This document shows, in pieces, positions 19,707-27,585 of a stretch of DNA of 64,000 nt. The stretch is taken from NCBI RefSeq assembly GCF_030499575.1, contig NZ_JASTLC010000001.1, positions 1-64,000 on the forward strand. Direction: 5' to 3'. The notes beneath the pieces are model-generated. The model did no database searches. It was not told the DNA's origin and saw only the letters and a list, made by a program, of their open reading frames with translations. The stretch is from Streptomyces sp. DG2A-72 (lineage in GTDB: Bacteria; Actinomycetota; Actinomycetes; Streptomycetales; Streptomycetaceae). The stretch's first letter is position 1. Each line of letters starts with the position of its first letter. A program made the translations under genes and the position numbers.

Positions 19707-21299
19707 CTACTGCGGGGGATTGCCGTGCTTGCGGGAGGGCAGGTCGGCGTGCTTGCTGCGGAGCATGGCCAGGGAGCGGATGAGGACCTCGCGGGTGGCG
19801 GCCGGGTCGATGACGTCGTCGACCAGGCCGCGCTCGGCCGCGTAGTAGGGGTGCATGAGCTCGGTCCTGTACTCCTTGACCATCTTGTGCCGCATGGCCT
19901 CGGGGTCTTCCGCCTCGGCGATCTGCCGGCGGAAGATGACGCCCGCCGCGCCCTCGGCGCCCATCACGGCGATCTCGTTGGTCGGCCAGGCGTAGGTCAG
20001 GTCGGCGCCGGTGGACGCCGAGTCCATCACGATGTACGCGCCGCCGTAGGCCTTGCGCAGGATCAGCGAGATCCGCGGCACGGTCGCGTTGCAGTAGGCG
20101 TACAGCAGCTTCGCGCCGTGCCGGATGATCCCGCCGTGCTCCTGGCCGACGCCGGGCAGGAATCCGGGGACGTCCAGCAGGGTGACGAGCGCGATGTTGA
20201 AGGCGTCGCACATCTGGACGAAGCGTGCGGCCTTCTGCGACGCCTCGATGTCCAGGACCCCGGCCAGGGACTGCGGCTGGTTGGCGACGATGCCGACGAC
20301 CTGGCCGTCCAGCCGGGCCAGCGCGCAGATGATGTTGCGGGCCCAGCGCTCGTGGACCTCGAGGTACTCGCCGTCGTCGACGATCTCCTCGATGACGGCG
20401 GCCATGTCGTAGGGCCGGTTGCCGTCGGCCGGCACCAGGTCCAGCAGCACCTCCGAGCGCCTCTCGGCCCGGTCACCGCCCAGCGCCCTCGGCGGGGCCT
20501 CCCGGTTGTTCTGCGGGAGCATCGACAGCAGGTAGCGCACCTCCGCCAGGCACGTCTCCTCGTCGTCGTAGGCGAAGTGGGCCACACCGGAGGTCTCGGC
20601 GTGCACGTCCGCGCCGCCCAGGCCGTTCTGCGTGATCTCCTCACCGGTCACCGTCTTGACCACGTCCGGGCCGGTGATGAACATCTGCGAGGTCTCACGG
20701 ACCATGAACACGAAGTCGGTCAGCGCCGGGCTGTAGGCCGCGCCGCCCGCGCACGGGCCCAGCACCACCGAGATCTGCGGGATCACACCCGAAGCCCTGG
20801 TGTTGCGCTGGAAGATGCCGCCGTACCCGGCAAGCGCCGAGACACCCTCCTGGATACGGGCCCCCGCGCCGTCGTTCAGCGACACCAGCGGCGCCCCGGT
20901 GGCAAGCGCCATGTCCATGATCTTGTGGATCTTCGTGGCGTGGGCCTCGCCCAGCGCACCGCCGAAGATGCGGAAGTCGTGCGCGTACACGAAGACCGTA
21001 CGGCCCTGGACCGTCCCCCAGCCGGTGATCACACCGTCCGTGTACGGCTTGTTCATCTCCAGCCCGAAACCGGTCGCCCGGTGCCGGCGCAGCTGCTCGA
21101 CCTCCCGGAAGGAACCCGCGTCCAGCAGCAGCCCGATCCGCTCCCGCGCGGTCAGCTTGCCCTTGGCGTGCTGCGCCGCGGTCGCCTTCCCACCGGGACC
21201 GGCCAGCGCCTGCTCACGGATGCCGTGCAGTTCCGCCACCCGCCCGCGGATATCGGTGGGCCCCGGTCCGGCCGGTGCCAGGGCAGTCGTCATCGCCAT
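19707..21299 (-). CDS. acyl-CoA carboxylase beta subunit (carboxyltransferase)
   Basis: The 530-residue protein transfers carboxyl from carboxybiotin to acetyl- or propionyl-CoA, giving malonyl- or methylmalonyl-CoA. Two crotonase-type halves are clear: the N-terminal one with KLTARERIGLLLDAGSFREV, GGALGEAHATKIHKIMDMA, SLNDGAGARIQEGV and GPCAGGAAYSPAL, and the C-terminal one with VGIVANQPQSLAGVLDI, DVPGFLPGVGQEHGGIIRHG and RKAYGGAYIVMDS. ATG 21299 follows AGGAAGG and is chosen over the in-frame ATG at 21293. An epsilon-subunit gene lies upstream and a receptor operator lies between them. No biotinylated alpha subunit is nearby, so it must borrow one. It probably feeds polyketide extender supply. 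Confidence 0.93.
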   Translation of the reverse strand: MAMTTALAPAGPGPTDIRGRVAELHGIREQALAGPGGKATAAQHAKGKLTARERIGLLLDAGSFREVEQLRRHRATGFGLEMNKPYTDGVITGWGTVQGRTVFVYAHDFRIFGGALGEAHATKIHKIMDMALATGAPLVSLNDGAGARIQEGVSALAGYGGIFQRNTRASGVIPQISVVLGPCAGGAAYSPALTDFVFMVRETSQMFITGPDVVKTVTGEEITQNGLGGADVHAETSGVAHFAYDDEETCLAEVRYLLSMLPQNNREAPPRALGGDRAERRSEVLLDLVPADGNRPYDMAAVIEEIVDDGEYLEVHERWARNIICALARLDGQVVGIVANQPQSLAGVLDIEASQKAARFVQMCDAFNIALVTLLDVPGFLPGVGQEHGGIIRHGAKLLYAYCNATVPRISLILRKAYGGAYIVMDSASTGADLTYAWPTNEIAVMGAEGAAGVIFRRQIAEAEDPEAMRHKMVKEYRTELMHPYYAAERGLVDDVIDPAATREVLIRSLAMLRSKHADLPSRKHGNPPQ

Positions 21300-21360
21300 G
21301 TCAGGTGCCTTCCTGGGACAAGACCGTTCAGGCCCCGTCCCGGATCGTGACAGCATAATA

Positions 21361-21382
21361 ACAAACCGCACGCGCGGTTTCT
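21361..21382. promoter_or_regulatory. strong candidate butyrolactone-receptor operator upstream of carboxylase beta
   Basis: ACAAACCG, a six-base centre CACGCG, then CGGTTTCT. The left half is a perfect inverted match to the ArpA-type half site and the right half matches at seven of eight positions, with the canonical six-base spacing. It lies about 60 bases before the carboxylase start. Confidence 0.65.
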
Positions 21383-21432
21383 ATTGTACGTATTGCGGGG
21401 GCCGCCGCCGGCCTCAGCGCCGGCCCCCGGCC

Positions 21433-21621
21433 TCAGTGCCAGCCGTCGGGCGCCGCGTAGGCGTCCGGCGTGCGCCACCACCGCATCCCGGCGACCGGCG
21501 GCTGCCCGGGCGCCTGGCGTGCGGGCGCCCGCACGGCGAGCAGCACCGCGACCACGGCGGCCAGTTCCGCCTCGTCGGGCCGGCCCCGCTCCACCCTGAT
21601 CAGGACTTCCCTCCCGTCCAT
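21433..21621 (-). CDS. acyl-CoA carboxylase epsilon subunit
   Basis: Actinobacterial epsilon subunits are short proteins that bind the beta subunit and raise carboxylase activity. This 62-residue protein begins MDGREVLIRVERGRPDEAEL, then AAVVAVLLAVRA, and ends with RWWRTPDAYAAPDGWH. The VxRGxPxxxELAAV pattern and the C-terminal W-x(5-9)-W stretch are typical of the family. ATG 21621 follows a GGGGGAG site. It is transcribed ahead of the beta-subunit gene, with 134 bases between them holding the operator, so the two may be separately expressed. In many Streptomyces the epsilon gene follows beta, so this order is less usual. Confidence 0.85.
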   Translation of the reverse strand: MDGREVLIRVERGRPDEAELAAVVAVLLAVRAPARQAPGQPPVAGMRWWRTPDAYAAPDGWH

Positions 21622-21875
21622 CCGACCGCTCCCCCTTCACCTCGGGCCTTAGGGACACGGTCGGGCAGGCCGCTCAAGAATGGCTTTGAGATCACTTGAG
21701 GTGCGCCGGCGGGCCGCCCCTGACCCGCCCCGGCAGACACCAGCCGTCACACGGCCCGGCGTGCGGGGACGACCTGCGGGTCCCGGGCGGGCCACAGGCC
21801 GCCAGGCGATCACCCGCACATCGGGGAATGCGCCGCTCCTTTTCGCGCCGGGCGGAGTGCCGCGTTCCTTCTAGA

Positions 21876-21898
21876 AATTAAACCGGGTGGTATGTATC
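21876..21898. promoter_or_regulatory. candidate butyrolactone-receptor operator upstream of afsA-like gene
   Basis: TTAAACCG at 21878-21885 and TGGTATGT at 21888-21895 are inverted half sites with a two-base gap, shorter than the usual six. They lie about 60 bases before the AfsA start, in the only A+T-rich part of the region. Confidence 0.5.
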
Positions 21899-21956
21899 TT
21901 CGCTCTCCTGAGGGCTCTGCCACTTACATTCAAGCCACAGCGGCTCAGGGGGAATC

Positions 21957-22946
21957 ATGTCTGCGAGCACGTTCCACAGGAACCGCGCGATACGCAGCGC
22001 GGCACACACCGGGAGCGACACGGCCCTTACCGGGACCGGTGCCCTGCCCCACCGGTCCCTGACCACCACGGTCCCCAAGGAATTCGTCCACCGCGCGAGC
22101 GTCGCCGAGGTCATGCTGACCGACTGGGCGCGCATGGACGACGATCATTTCTGCGTCGAGGCCCAGTGGCCCCGCGGACACAGCTTCTTCGTCAACGTGG
22201 ACGACTGCCACGACCCGCTGATCGCTGCCGAAACGATCCGCCAGGCCGGCATCCTCCTGGCGCACACCGAGTACGGCGTCCCGCTCGGCCACCACTTCCT
22301 CATGTGGGACCTCGCGATCGACGTCCGGCCCGCGCACCTGCGGGTCGGCAGCGCACCCGCCTCGCTCGAGCTGGACATCACCTGCCACGACGTCAAGTGG
22401 CGCCGCGGCAACCTGGCAGGGTTCCACTACAACGTCACCATCCGCCGGGGCCCTCACATCGCCGCAACGGGACGCGCCGACTTCACCTGTGTGCAGCCGG
22501 CGACATACAACCGCCTGCGCACCCAGCAGCTGGACGGGGGGCGGCCCGCGCTGCCCCTCACCGCCCCGATAGCACCCCAGGACGTCGGCCGGGTCTCCCC
22601 CATGGACGTCGTCCTGTCCCCCATCGGGCAGCCCAACTCCTGGCAGCTCAGGGTCGACACCCGCCACCCCGTCCTCTTCGACCACCCCACCGACCACGTA
22701 CCGGGCATGGTGCTGCTCGAGGCCGCCCGCCAGGCCACCGCCGCCACCGCGGGGCGCCCGGTCATCCCCCTGGACATCACCAGCGAGTTCAAGCGCTACG
22801 CCGAACTGCACACGCCCTGCCTGATCGAAGCGCGCCCTGCGCCCGGCACGGACACGGACCGGCCGCAGTCCGTGCTCGTGACCGGACACCAGGAAGGGCA
22901 GCTCGTGTTCCGCTCCACCGTCACCATGGCCCCCCTCACCCAGTGA
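21957..22946 (+). CDS. AfsA-family gamma-butyrolactone (or related hormone) synthase
   Basis: AfsA proteins join a beta-ketoacyl chain to dihydroxyacetone phosphate, the first committed step to A-factor-type hormones. The intact 329-residue protein has two AfsA/hotdog repeats. The first, about residues 35-170, has VHRASVAEVMLTDWARMDDD and ETIRQAGILLAHTEYGVPLG. The second, about 215-325, has VVLSPIGQPNSWQLRVDTRH and DHVPGMVLLEAARQATAATA. ATG 21957 follows AGGGGGAATC. It is convergent with the NmrA-type reductase gene, and its last codons are included in a 161-base tandem duplication. With receptors and operators nearby it likely makes the hormone that controls this island. Confidence 0.92.
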   Translation: MSASTFHRNRAIRSAAHTGSDTALTGTGALPHRSLTTTVPKEFVHRASVAEVMLTDWARMDDDHFCVEAQWPRGHSFFVNVDDCHDPLIAAETIRQAGILLAHTEYGVPLGHHFLMWDLAIDVRPAHLRVGSAPASLELDITCHDVKWRRGNLAGFHYNVTIRRGPHIAATGRADFTCVQPATYNRLRTQQLDGGRPALPLTAPIAPQDVGRVSPMDVVLSPIGQPNSWQLRVDTRHPVLFDHPTDHVPGMVLLEAARQATAATAGRPVIPLDITSEFKRYAELHTPCLIEARPAPGTDTDRPQSVLVTGHQEGQLVFRSTVTMAPLTQ

Positions 22947-23224
22947 GCCAGCGGCCCGTGCCATGACCCGCCCGGCGCGGCGGCCGCCCCGCCTCATCCG
23001 CCGCGCCGGACGCGAACACCGCCACACGGCCCATCGCCCAGACACCGAAAGTTCCGGCACGGCTCGTGACCCGCTCCACCGTCACCATGGCCTGCCTCAC
23101 CCAGTGAGCCAGCGGCCCGTGCCATGACCCGCCCGGCGCGGCGACTGCCCCGCCTCATCCGCCGCGCCGGGCACGAACGCCGCCAGATGGTCCTTCGCCC
23201 AGACACGGAAGGTTCTGGCCGGGC
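22900..23224. repeat. 161-base tandem direct duplication at two convergent gene ends
   Basis: The block beginning near GCTCGTG at about 22900 is repeated with an offset of 161 bases from about 23061. Both copies carry CGCTCCACCGTCACCATGGC and CTCACCCAGTGAGCCAGCGG. The copies differ at a modest number of positions, so the duplication is not brand new. It contains the last codons of the AfsA-like gene and of the reductase gene; copy two still supplies the reductase C-terminus. Confidence 0.85.
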
Positions 23225-24011
23225 GGCCGGTCACCGCGCGCACCGTGTCCTGAACCTGCGCCTTGGCTCCCGCCCGCTGACGTTCCGCGCTCTGCAGCAG
23301 CGCCTCGACGACCGGCACCGGATAGCGCCGGCCCAGCGCGAGGCGCGCCTGGCCCGGGCTCAGTTCCTCCAAGCGCAACGGCACCCCGAGCAGCCGGCCG
23401 AGCTGATCCACCTGCTGAGCCGCACTGAGCGCCTCCGGCCCGGTCAGCGTGTAGGCCCCTCCCGCGTGCCCGTCCTCGGTCAGGACGCGCACGGCCACCT
23501 CCGCGACGTCCCGGGGATCCACGCAGGCATTGACAGACGACCCATACAGCGCCCGGACCACGCCTTCGCAGCGCACGGACCGCGCCCAGGACAGCGTATT
23601 GGACATGAACGCGCGCGGACGCAGCACAGTCCACTGAAGACCCGAGGCACACAACACCTCCTCACCGGCACGCTGCCACCGGGTGACCAGGTCATCGGCA
23701 CAGCGGTCAACAACAGCGGCCGCCGAGAGCTTCACCACCCGCCCGACACCGGCCATCTGCGCAGCACGAATGAACCGGACATCGTCACCGCCGGCGACAT
23801 CACCGGTCACCAGGAACGCCGTGCGAACCCCCGCCAGAGCCCGGCCAAGCGACCGCGGATCCCTGTAGTCCCCCGCAACTATCTCCGCAGTCTCAGACGC
23901 CCCCCTCACCCGTGCCGGATCCCGGGCCATGACACGAACGCCCACATCCGCCCCCAGCAGCCGGACCACCTCCCGGCCCACCGTCCCGGTGGCCCCCGTC
24001 ACGAGAATCAT
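23097..24011 (-). CDS. NmrA/SDR-type NAD(P)-binding reductase
   Basis: The 304-residue protein begins MILVTGATGTVGREVVRLLG, an extended-SDR nucleotide-binding motif GxTGxxG, and continues with GDYRDPRSLGRALAGVRTAF, VVKLSAAAV and TVLRPRAFMSN. It lacks the catalytic YxxxK, as is usual for NmrA-like proteins. ATG 24011 follows GGGGAGGGG and is preferred to the adjacent GTG. Its 3' end faces the AfsA-like gene and the stop lies in the second copy of a tandem duplication. Reductases next to afsA homologues (such as ScbB) take part in hormone synthesis, so a role in the second step is plausible but not shown. Confidence 0.82.
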   Translation of the reverse strand: MILVTGATGTVGREVVRLLGADVGVRVMARDPARVRGASETAEIVAGDYRDPRSLGRALAGVRTAFLVTGDVAGGDDVRFIRAAQMAGVGRVVKLSAAAVVDRCADDLVTRWQRAGEEVLCASGLQWTVLRPRAFMSNTLSWARSVRCEGVVRALYGSSVNACVDPRDVAEVAVRVLTEDGHAGGAYTLTGPEALSAAQQVDQLGRLLGVPLRLEELSPGQARLALGRRYPVPVVEALLQSAERQRAGAKAQVQDTVRAVTGRPARTFRVWAKDHLAAFVPGAADEAGQSPRRAGHGTGRWLTG

Positions 24012-24100
24012 CACACCCCTCCCCACCCACCCGCATGCCTGCCCGCATGCCCGCCTGCCTGCCACACACCGACCGCACCTGCCGCGCCCCACAGCCCCCT

Positions 24101-24142
24101 CGTCCCTCGTCCGTCGTCCGTCGTCCGTCGTCCGTCGTCCGC
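24101..24142. repeat. heptamer tandem repeat
   Basis: Six tandem copies of CGTCCGT-type heptamers (first and last copies vary by one base) lie between the reductase start and the divergent receptor gene. The run is a simple-sequence repeat that could slip; no binding role is implied. Confidence 0.8.
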
Positions 24143-24210
24143 CTGCAGGCTTCACGCCATTCCTTGAATTCGGCACGACCGGAGGGCTGCGCACCACGCG
24201 ACTACCTGTA

Positions 24211-24236
24211 AGATACAAACTAGACGGTTTTTTTGT
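24211..24236. promoter_or_regulatory. candidate receptor operator in the second TetR promoter
   Basis: ACAAACTA then GA then CGGTTTTT form imperfect inverted half sites, the right one matching at seven of eight positions. It lies about 40 bases before the TetR start, consistent with autoregulation. Confidence 0.55.
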
Positions 24237-24273
24237 AAGGGGTCTCCGGGCTCATCGATTGGAGGAGGCCGAC

Positions 24274-24933
24274 ATGGTCAAGCAGGACCGGGCAATCCGG
24301 ACACGGCGAACGATCCTCGTCGCCGCGGCCAGGATCTTCGAGGAACGCGGCTACCAGGCCGCGACCATCAGCGAGATCCTCGCCGCGGCCGACGTGACCA
24401 AGGGGGCCCTGTACTTCCACTTCCCCTCGAAGGAACACCTGGCCCAAGGAGTGCTCCACGAGCAGGACCAGCAGCTGCCCATCCCCGACCGCGCCTGCAA
24501 GATCCAGCAGATCGTGGACACCGTGCTGCTGCAGGCATACCGGCTGCAGACCGACCCGATGGTACGGGCAGGCGTGCGGCTCTCACTCGACCAGCAGGCC
24601 CACGGACTCGACCGCAGCGGCCCCTTCGTACGCTGGGCCGAGGTCGTCACCGAACTGCTGGAAAAGGCACAGACCCAAGGCGAACTGCTCCCGCACGTCC
24701 AGCCGAAGGAAACCGCCGACGTCATGGTGGGCTCCTTCGCCGGCGTCCAGGCCATGTCCCAGGCCATGTGCAACTACCAGGACCTGCTGAACAGGGTCGC
24801 CGCCCTGCTGCGGCACCTGCTGCCCAGCGTGGTCCTGTCCTCCGTCCTGACCTCCGCAGACCTCACCGAGAGCCGCGGCGCAGCGGTCTTCGAGGAACTT
24901 CAGGCACTGGCCACATCCGCACGCCGGCCCTAG
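24274..24933 (+). CDS. TetR-family gamma-butyrolactone receptor-like regulator (second copy)
   Basis: The 219-residue protein starts MVKQDRAIRTRRTILVAAAR at ATG 24274 behind GGAGGAGG. The helix-turn-helix at about residues 10-55 has YQAATISEILAAADVTKGAL and YFHFPSKEHLAQGVL, almost the ArpA/ScbR signature. The ligand domain includes DPMVRAGVRLSLDQQAHGLD, matching receptor proteins that bind hormone. It looks closer to true receptors than the first copy, since the RxGVRLxLDQ region is well kept. Its own promoter carries an operator, so it probably represses itself. Its stop overlaps the stop of the convergent monooxygenase gene (24930-24933). Confidence 0.92.
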   Translation: MVKQDRAIRTRRTILVAAARIFEERGYQAATISEILAAADVTKGALYFHFPSKEHLAQGVLHEQDQQLPIPDRACKIQQIVDTVLLQAYRLQTDPMVRAGVRLSLDQQAHGLDRSGPFVRWAEVVTELLEKAQTQGELLPHVQPKETADVMVGSFAGVQAMSQAMCNYQDLLNRVAALLRHLLPSVVLSSVLTSADLTESRGAAVFEELQALATSARRP

Positions 24934-26522
24934 ACACCCCAGCCAGCCAGACCCCCCGCCACCACACCCCGGGCACCCCCGGCAGCCGGGGCAGCCGGGG
25001 CAGCCGGGATGCCCGGGGTGACCGGGGTGACCGGGGTGACCGGGGTGTCCGGGGTGTCCGGGGTGTCCGGGGGGCCGCCGAACCACTGCCCCAGCGCCGC
25101 CTCAAGCCCCTCACCCCCCGGCCCCCAGGCGACATACCCGTCGGGCCGCACCAGCAGCGCCTCGCACGGCAGCTGCGGCGTCCGCGCCGCCCGCACGATA
25201 CGCAGCAGCGAGCCCCAGCCCCGCGCCTGCCGAAGATAACGGCCGCCCCGCTCACCGAACAGCAGCAGCAGGGGCCGGCCCTCACGCAGCAGCCCGATCA
25301 CATCAGCAGGACCCTCACGGGTAGCCAGCTGGACATTATGCAAAAACCTTCCCTCCCACGGAGAGGGCCGCGCGGTACGCGGCGGAAGAACCGTGTCCTG
25401 GGCACTGACCATGGCCGCCAGCGCGCCACCCTCCCCGCCACCGGCCAGCAACCGGCCGAACAGCACACGCAGCCGGTCGAACTCGGGCCCCGGCCGCATC
25501 AGAGCCAACTGGGCCCGCGCACTGTCGATAACCCGCTGAGCAGCAGGCCGGCGCTCGGCATCATAGGTGTCCAGCAGCCCCGCGCCCGCACCGCCACGCA
25601 CCGTAAACGCAAGCTTCCAGCCGAGGTTGACCGCATCCAGCAGCCCGGTAGACAGCCCCTGCCCACCGATCGGGAAATGCACATGCGCCGCATCCCCCGC
25701 CAAAAAGATCCGCCCCCTGCGGTAGGACACCGCCAACCGGGAGAAATCACTGAACCTGCTCAACCACCTCCCCTCCCCCAACGCGACATCCCGCCCCGCG
25801 ATCCAGCACACCTCCCGCCGCAACTCCTCCAAAGTCAGCGGCACACCACGCTCAACATGCGCACCCCCGCAATTAAGAGTCCGCAACCGCACCACACCCC
25901 CCGCCACCTCCTTGGCAACAATCCACCCCCGCTCCGTACGATGCCACCCCGCCTCAAGAACCCCACCCCCCACCACACGAACATCACCCGCCAACGCCGA
26001 CACCGTGGCCGGACACGTCCGCGACACAAAACCCCCCTGCTCCCGCACCACACTGCGCGCACCATCCGCCCCCACCAAATACCCACCCACCAACCCCACC
26101 CGCCCCCCCGGACCCTGCGCCGTAACACCCACCCCCTCCCGCCCCTGCCACACCCCCGTCACCCGATACCCACGCAAAACCCACGCACCAGCCACCCGCG
26201 CCCGCCACTCAAAATGACGCTCCAACTCCTCCTGCGAACACTTCAACACCGCCTCCGGCTCCCCAGCAGGAACCGAAATCACCAACCCCGGAATCCCCCC
26301 AAAATGAAACAAACCACCCCCCACACCACCCCCACCCACCAACCCCCCCAAATAACCACGCCTCACCAAACACTGCACCGCACGCGCATGCAACGTCGTC
26401 GCCTTCGGCCACCCCGACACACCCACAGCCGACTCCACCACCACCGTCCGCACCCCAAACCCCGCCAACTCCGCAGCAAGAACCAACCCCACCGGCCCCC
26501 CACCCACAACCACCACCTCCAC
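24930..26522 (-). CDS. FAD-dependent aromatic hydroxylase (class A monooxygenase)
   Basis: The protein of about 530 residues belongs to the PHBH/polyketide-hydroxylase group that uses FAD, NAD(P)H and oxygen to hydroxylate phenolic rings. It has the Rossmann motif VVVVGGGPVGLVLAAELAGF, the middle motif GADGARSVVREQGG and the FAD-phosphate motif LAGDAAHVHFPIGGQGLSTG, followed by a thioredoxin-like C-terminal part (LLLLFGERGGRYLRQARGWG). The start is uncertain: GTG at 26522 or TTG at 26528 both place the Rossmann fold at the N-terminus. A receptor operator lies about 80 bases upstream. The C-terminal tail is made of coding tandem repeats, and the first third has extreme strand composition bias. 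Confidence 0.88.
   Translation of the reverse strand: MEVVVVGGGPVGLVLAAELAGFGVRTVVVESAVGVSGWPKATTLHARAVQCLVRRGYLGGLVGGGGVGGGLFHFGGIPGLVISVPAGEPEAVLKCSQEELERHFEWRARVAGAWVLRGYRVTGVWQGREGVGVTAQGPGGRVGLVGGYLVGADGARSVVREQGGFVSRTCPATVSALAGDVRVVGGGVLEAGWHRTERGWIVAKEVAGGVVRLRTLNCGGAHVERGVPLTLEELRREVCWIAGRDVALGEGRWLSRFSDFSRLAVSYRRGRIFLAGDAAHVHFPIGGQGLSTGLLDAVNLGWKLAFTVRGGAGAGLLDTYDAERRPAAQRVIDSARAQLALMRPGPEFDRLRVLFGRLLAGGGEGGALAAMVSAQDTVLPPRTARPSPWEGRFLHNVQLATREGPADVIGLLREGRPLLLLFGERGGRYLRQARGWGSLLRIVRAARTPQLPCEALLVRPDGYVAWGPGGEGLEAALGQWFGGPPDTPDTPDTPVTPVTPVTPGIPAAPAAPAAGGARGVVAGGLAGWGV
24981..25071. repeat. coding 9-base minisatellites in the monooxygenase tail
   Basis: Three copies of GGCAGCCGG (24981-25007) are followed by three of GGGGTGACC and three of GGGGTGTCC (25015-25068). 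In the minus-strand gene they encode AAP-, VTP- and DTP-type tripeptides, a proline-rich tail beyond the catalytic fold. Confidence 0.85.
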
Positions 26523-26562
26523 CCGCAAACCCCACACCAACCCCACCCCCCCAACCACCCAC

Positions 26563-26598
26563 ACCAACGAACCCACCAACGAACCCACCAACGAACAA
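26563..26598. repeat. 12-base tandem repeat upstream of the monooxygenase
   Basis: ACCAACGAACCC occurs three times in tandem (last copy slightly altered) between the candidate operator and the start codon, within the transcribed leader. Confidence 0.75.
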
Positions 26599-26601
26599 GA
26601 A

Positions 26602-26623
26602 ATATACCGGTTGGACGGTTCTT
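26602..26623. promoter_or_regulatory. candidate butyrolactone-receptor operator upstream of the monooxygenase
   Basis: ATATACCG, a six-base centre, then CGGTTCTT. Each half matches the ArpA-type half site at seven of eight positions and spacing is canonical. Confidence 0.6.
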
Positions 26624-26865
26624 TGCAAGCCATTGACCGACCTACACAACCAACCACCAACCCCACACCCCACACCCCACACCCCATGCCACCGACCACC
26701 CACACACAGACCCACAACCCCCTCCCCGAAACCCGCACCACCCAGGGCCACCGCCGCCCCCTGCGACAGCAGCCAGAGTCGGCTCAGAGGCCATCTCCAT
26801 AGGCGGGTGGCTGGTCGAAGCGACCTGCCGATTGGGACGCACAGTGCGGGTGCGACGATGCGGGC

Positions 26866-27585
26866 ATGCGTGAGTTGAGCCAGCTGATCGATGTCGAGGA
26901 ACCGGCCTGGCCGGAGCTCAGGGAGACACTTGATGCAAGTCCGGTGTCTGTCGAGGTGCTTCCGCTCGATGCTGATCTGGGCAGTGCGTCGATTCTTCAG
27001 CTGCAGGTCACGGCCAGGTCGTACCTGGGTGCGGTGGCTCTGCACTGCGGCGGTCTGCTGGTGGACGACGGATGGCTGCGGGTCTTCGGCAGCCCCGAAA
27101 GTGAGGCTGCGCACGGGGTGCCGAGCCTGGCTCGCGTGAATCAGTTCCCCGAAACGTTCGACCCGGCGTGGCAGCCTGAGATGGGTTTGGTCTTGGCACA
27201 CGACGTGCTGGGCGGCGTCTTCGCTCTCAACGGCGCTGCTCCCGCCAGTGCCGGCCAGCCCGGCGAGGTTGTCTACTTCGCCCCGGATTCCCTTCGCTGG
27301 GAGGCTCTAAGTGTCGGTCACTCGACGTGGCTGGCCTGGCTGGTGTCCGGGGCACTCGATGAGTTCTACGCCGATCTGCGCTGGCCCGGCTGGCACGAGG
27401 AGGTCCGGGCGCTGGACGGTAAGCAGGGCTTGTCACTGTTGCCACCATTGTGGTCTGCCGAGGCGCGCCAGGACATCTCCGCCACCAGCCGCCGAGCCGT
27501 ATCCATGAGGGAGTTGCTTGGCGTCGCCAGGGACTCATGCCGACAGTTCGATGGCGTTGATCCGGGCTTTCTCGGCGCCGTGTGA
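26866..27585 (+). CDS. DUF2625-family protein
   Basis: The 239-residue protein matches the uncharacterised DUF2625 family: MRELSQLIDVEEPAWPELRE, then VEVLPLDADLGSASILQLQV, SYLGAVALHCGGLLVDDGWL, VLAHDVLGGVFALNG and WPGWHEEVRALDGKQGLSLL. No catalytic motif or membrane segment is apparent and function is unknown. ATG 26866 begins an open frame with normal codon use. The last 17 codons lie antisense to the 3' end of an IS5-type transposase, so the original C-terminus may have been changed by the insertion. The exact IS boundary could not be fixed. Confidence 0.8.
   Translation: MRELSQLIDVEEPAWPELRETLDASPVSVEVLPLDADLGSASILQLQVTARSYLGAVALHCGGLLVDDGWLRVFGSPESEAAHGVPSLARVNQFPETFDPAWQPEMGLVLAHDVLGGVFALNGAAPASAGQPGEVVYFAPDSLRWEALSVGHSTWLAWLVSGALDEFYADLRWPGWHEEVRALDGKQGLSLLPPLWSAEARQDISATSRRAVSMRELLGVARDSCRQFDGVDPGFLGAV

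Noticed and set aside
19695..21350. 551-codon open frame on the plus strand
   Set aside because: It is the complement of the carboxylase beta gene, which has full family motifs.
24101..24142. Heptamer array considered as SARP-binding repeats or a CRISPR-like array
   Set aside because: The copies are directly adjacent without the 11-base periodic spacing of SARP sites and without spacers, so it is a simple tandem repeat.
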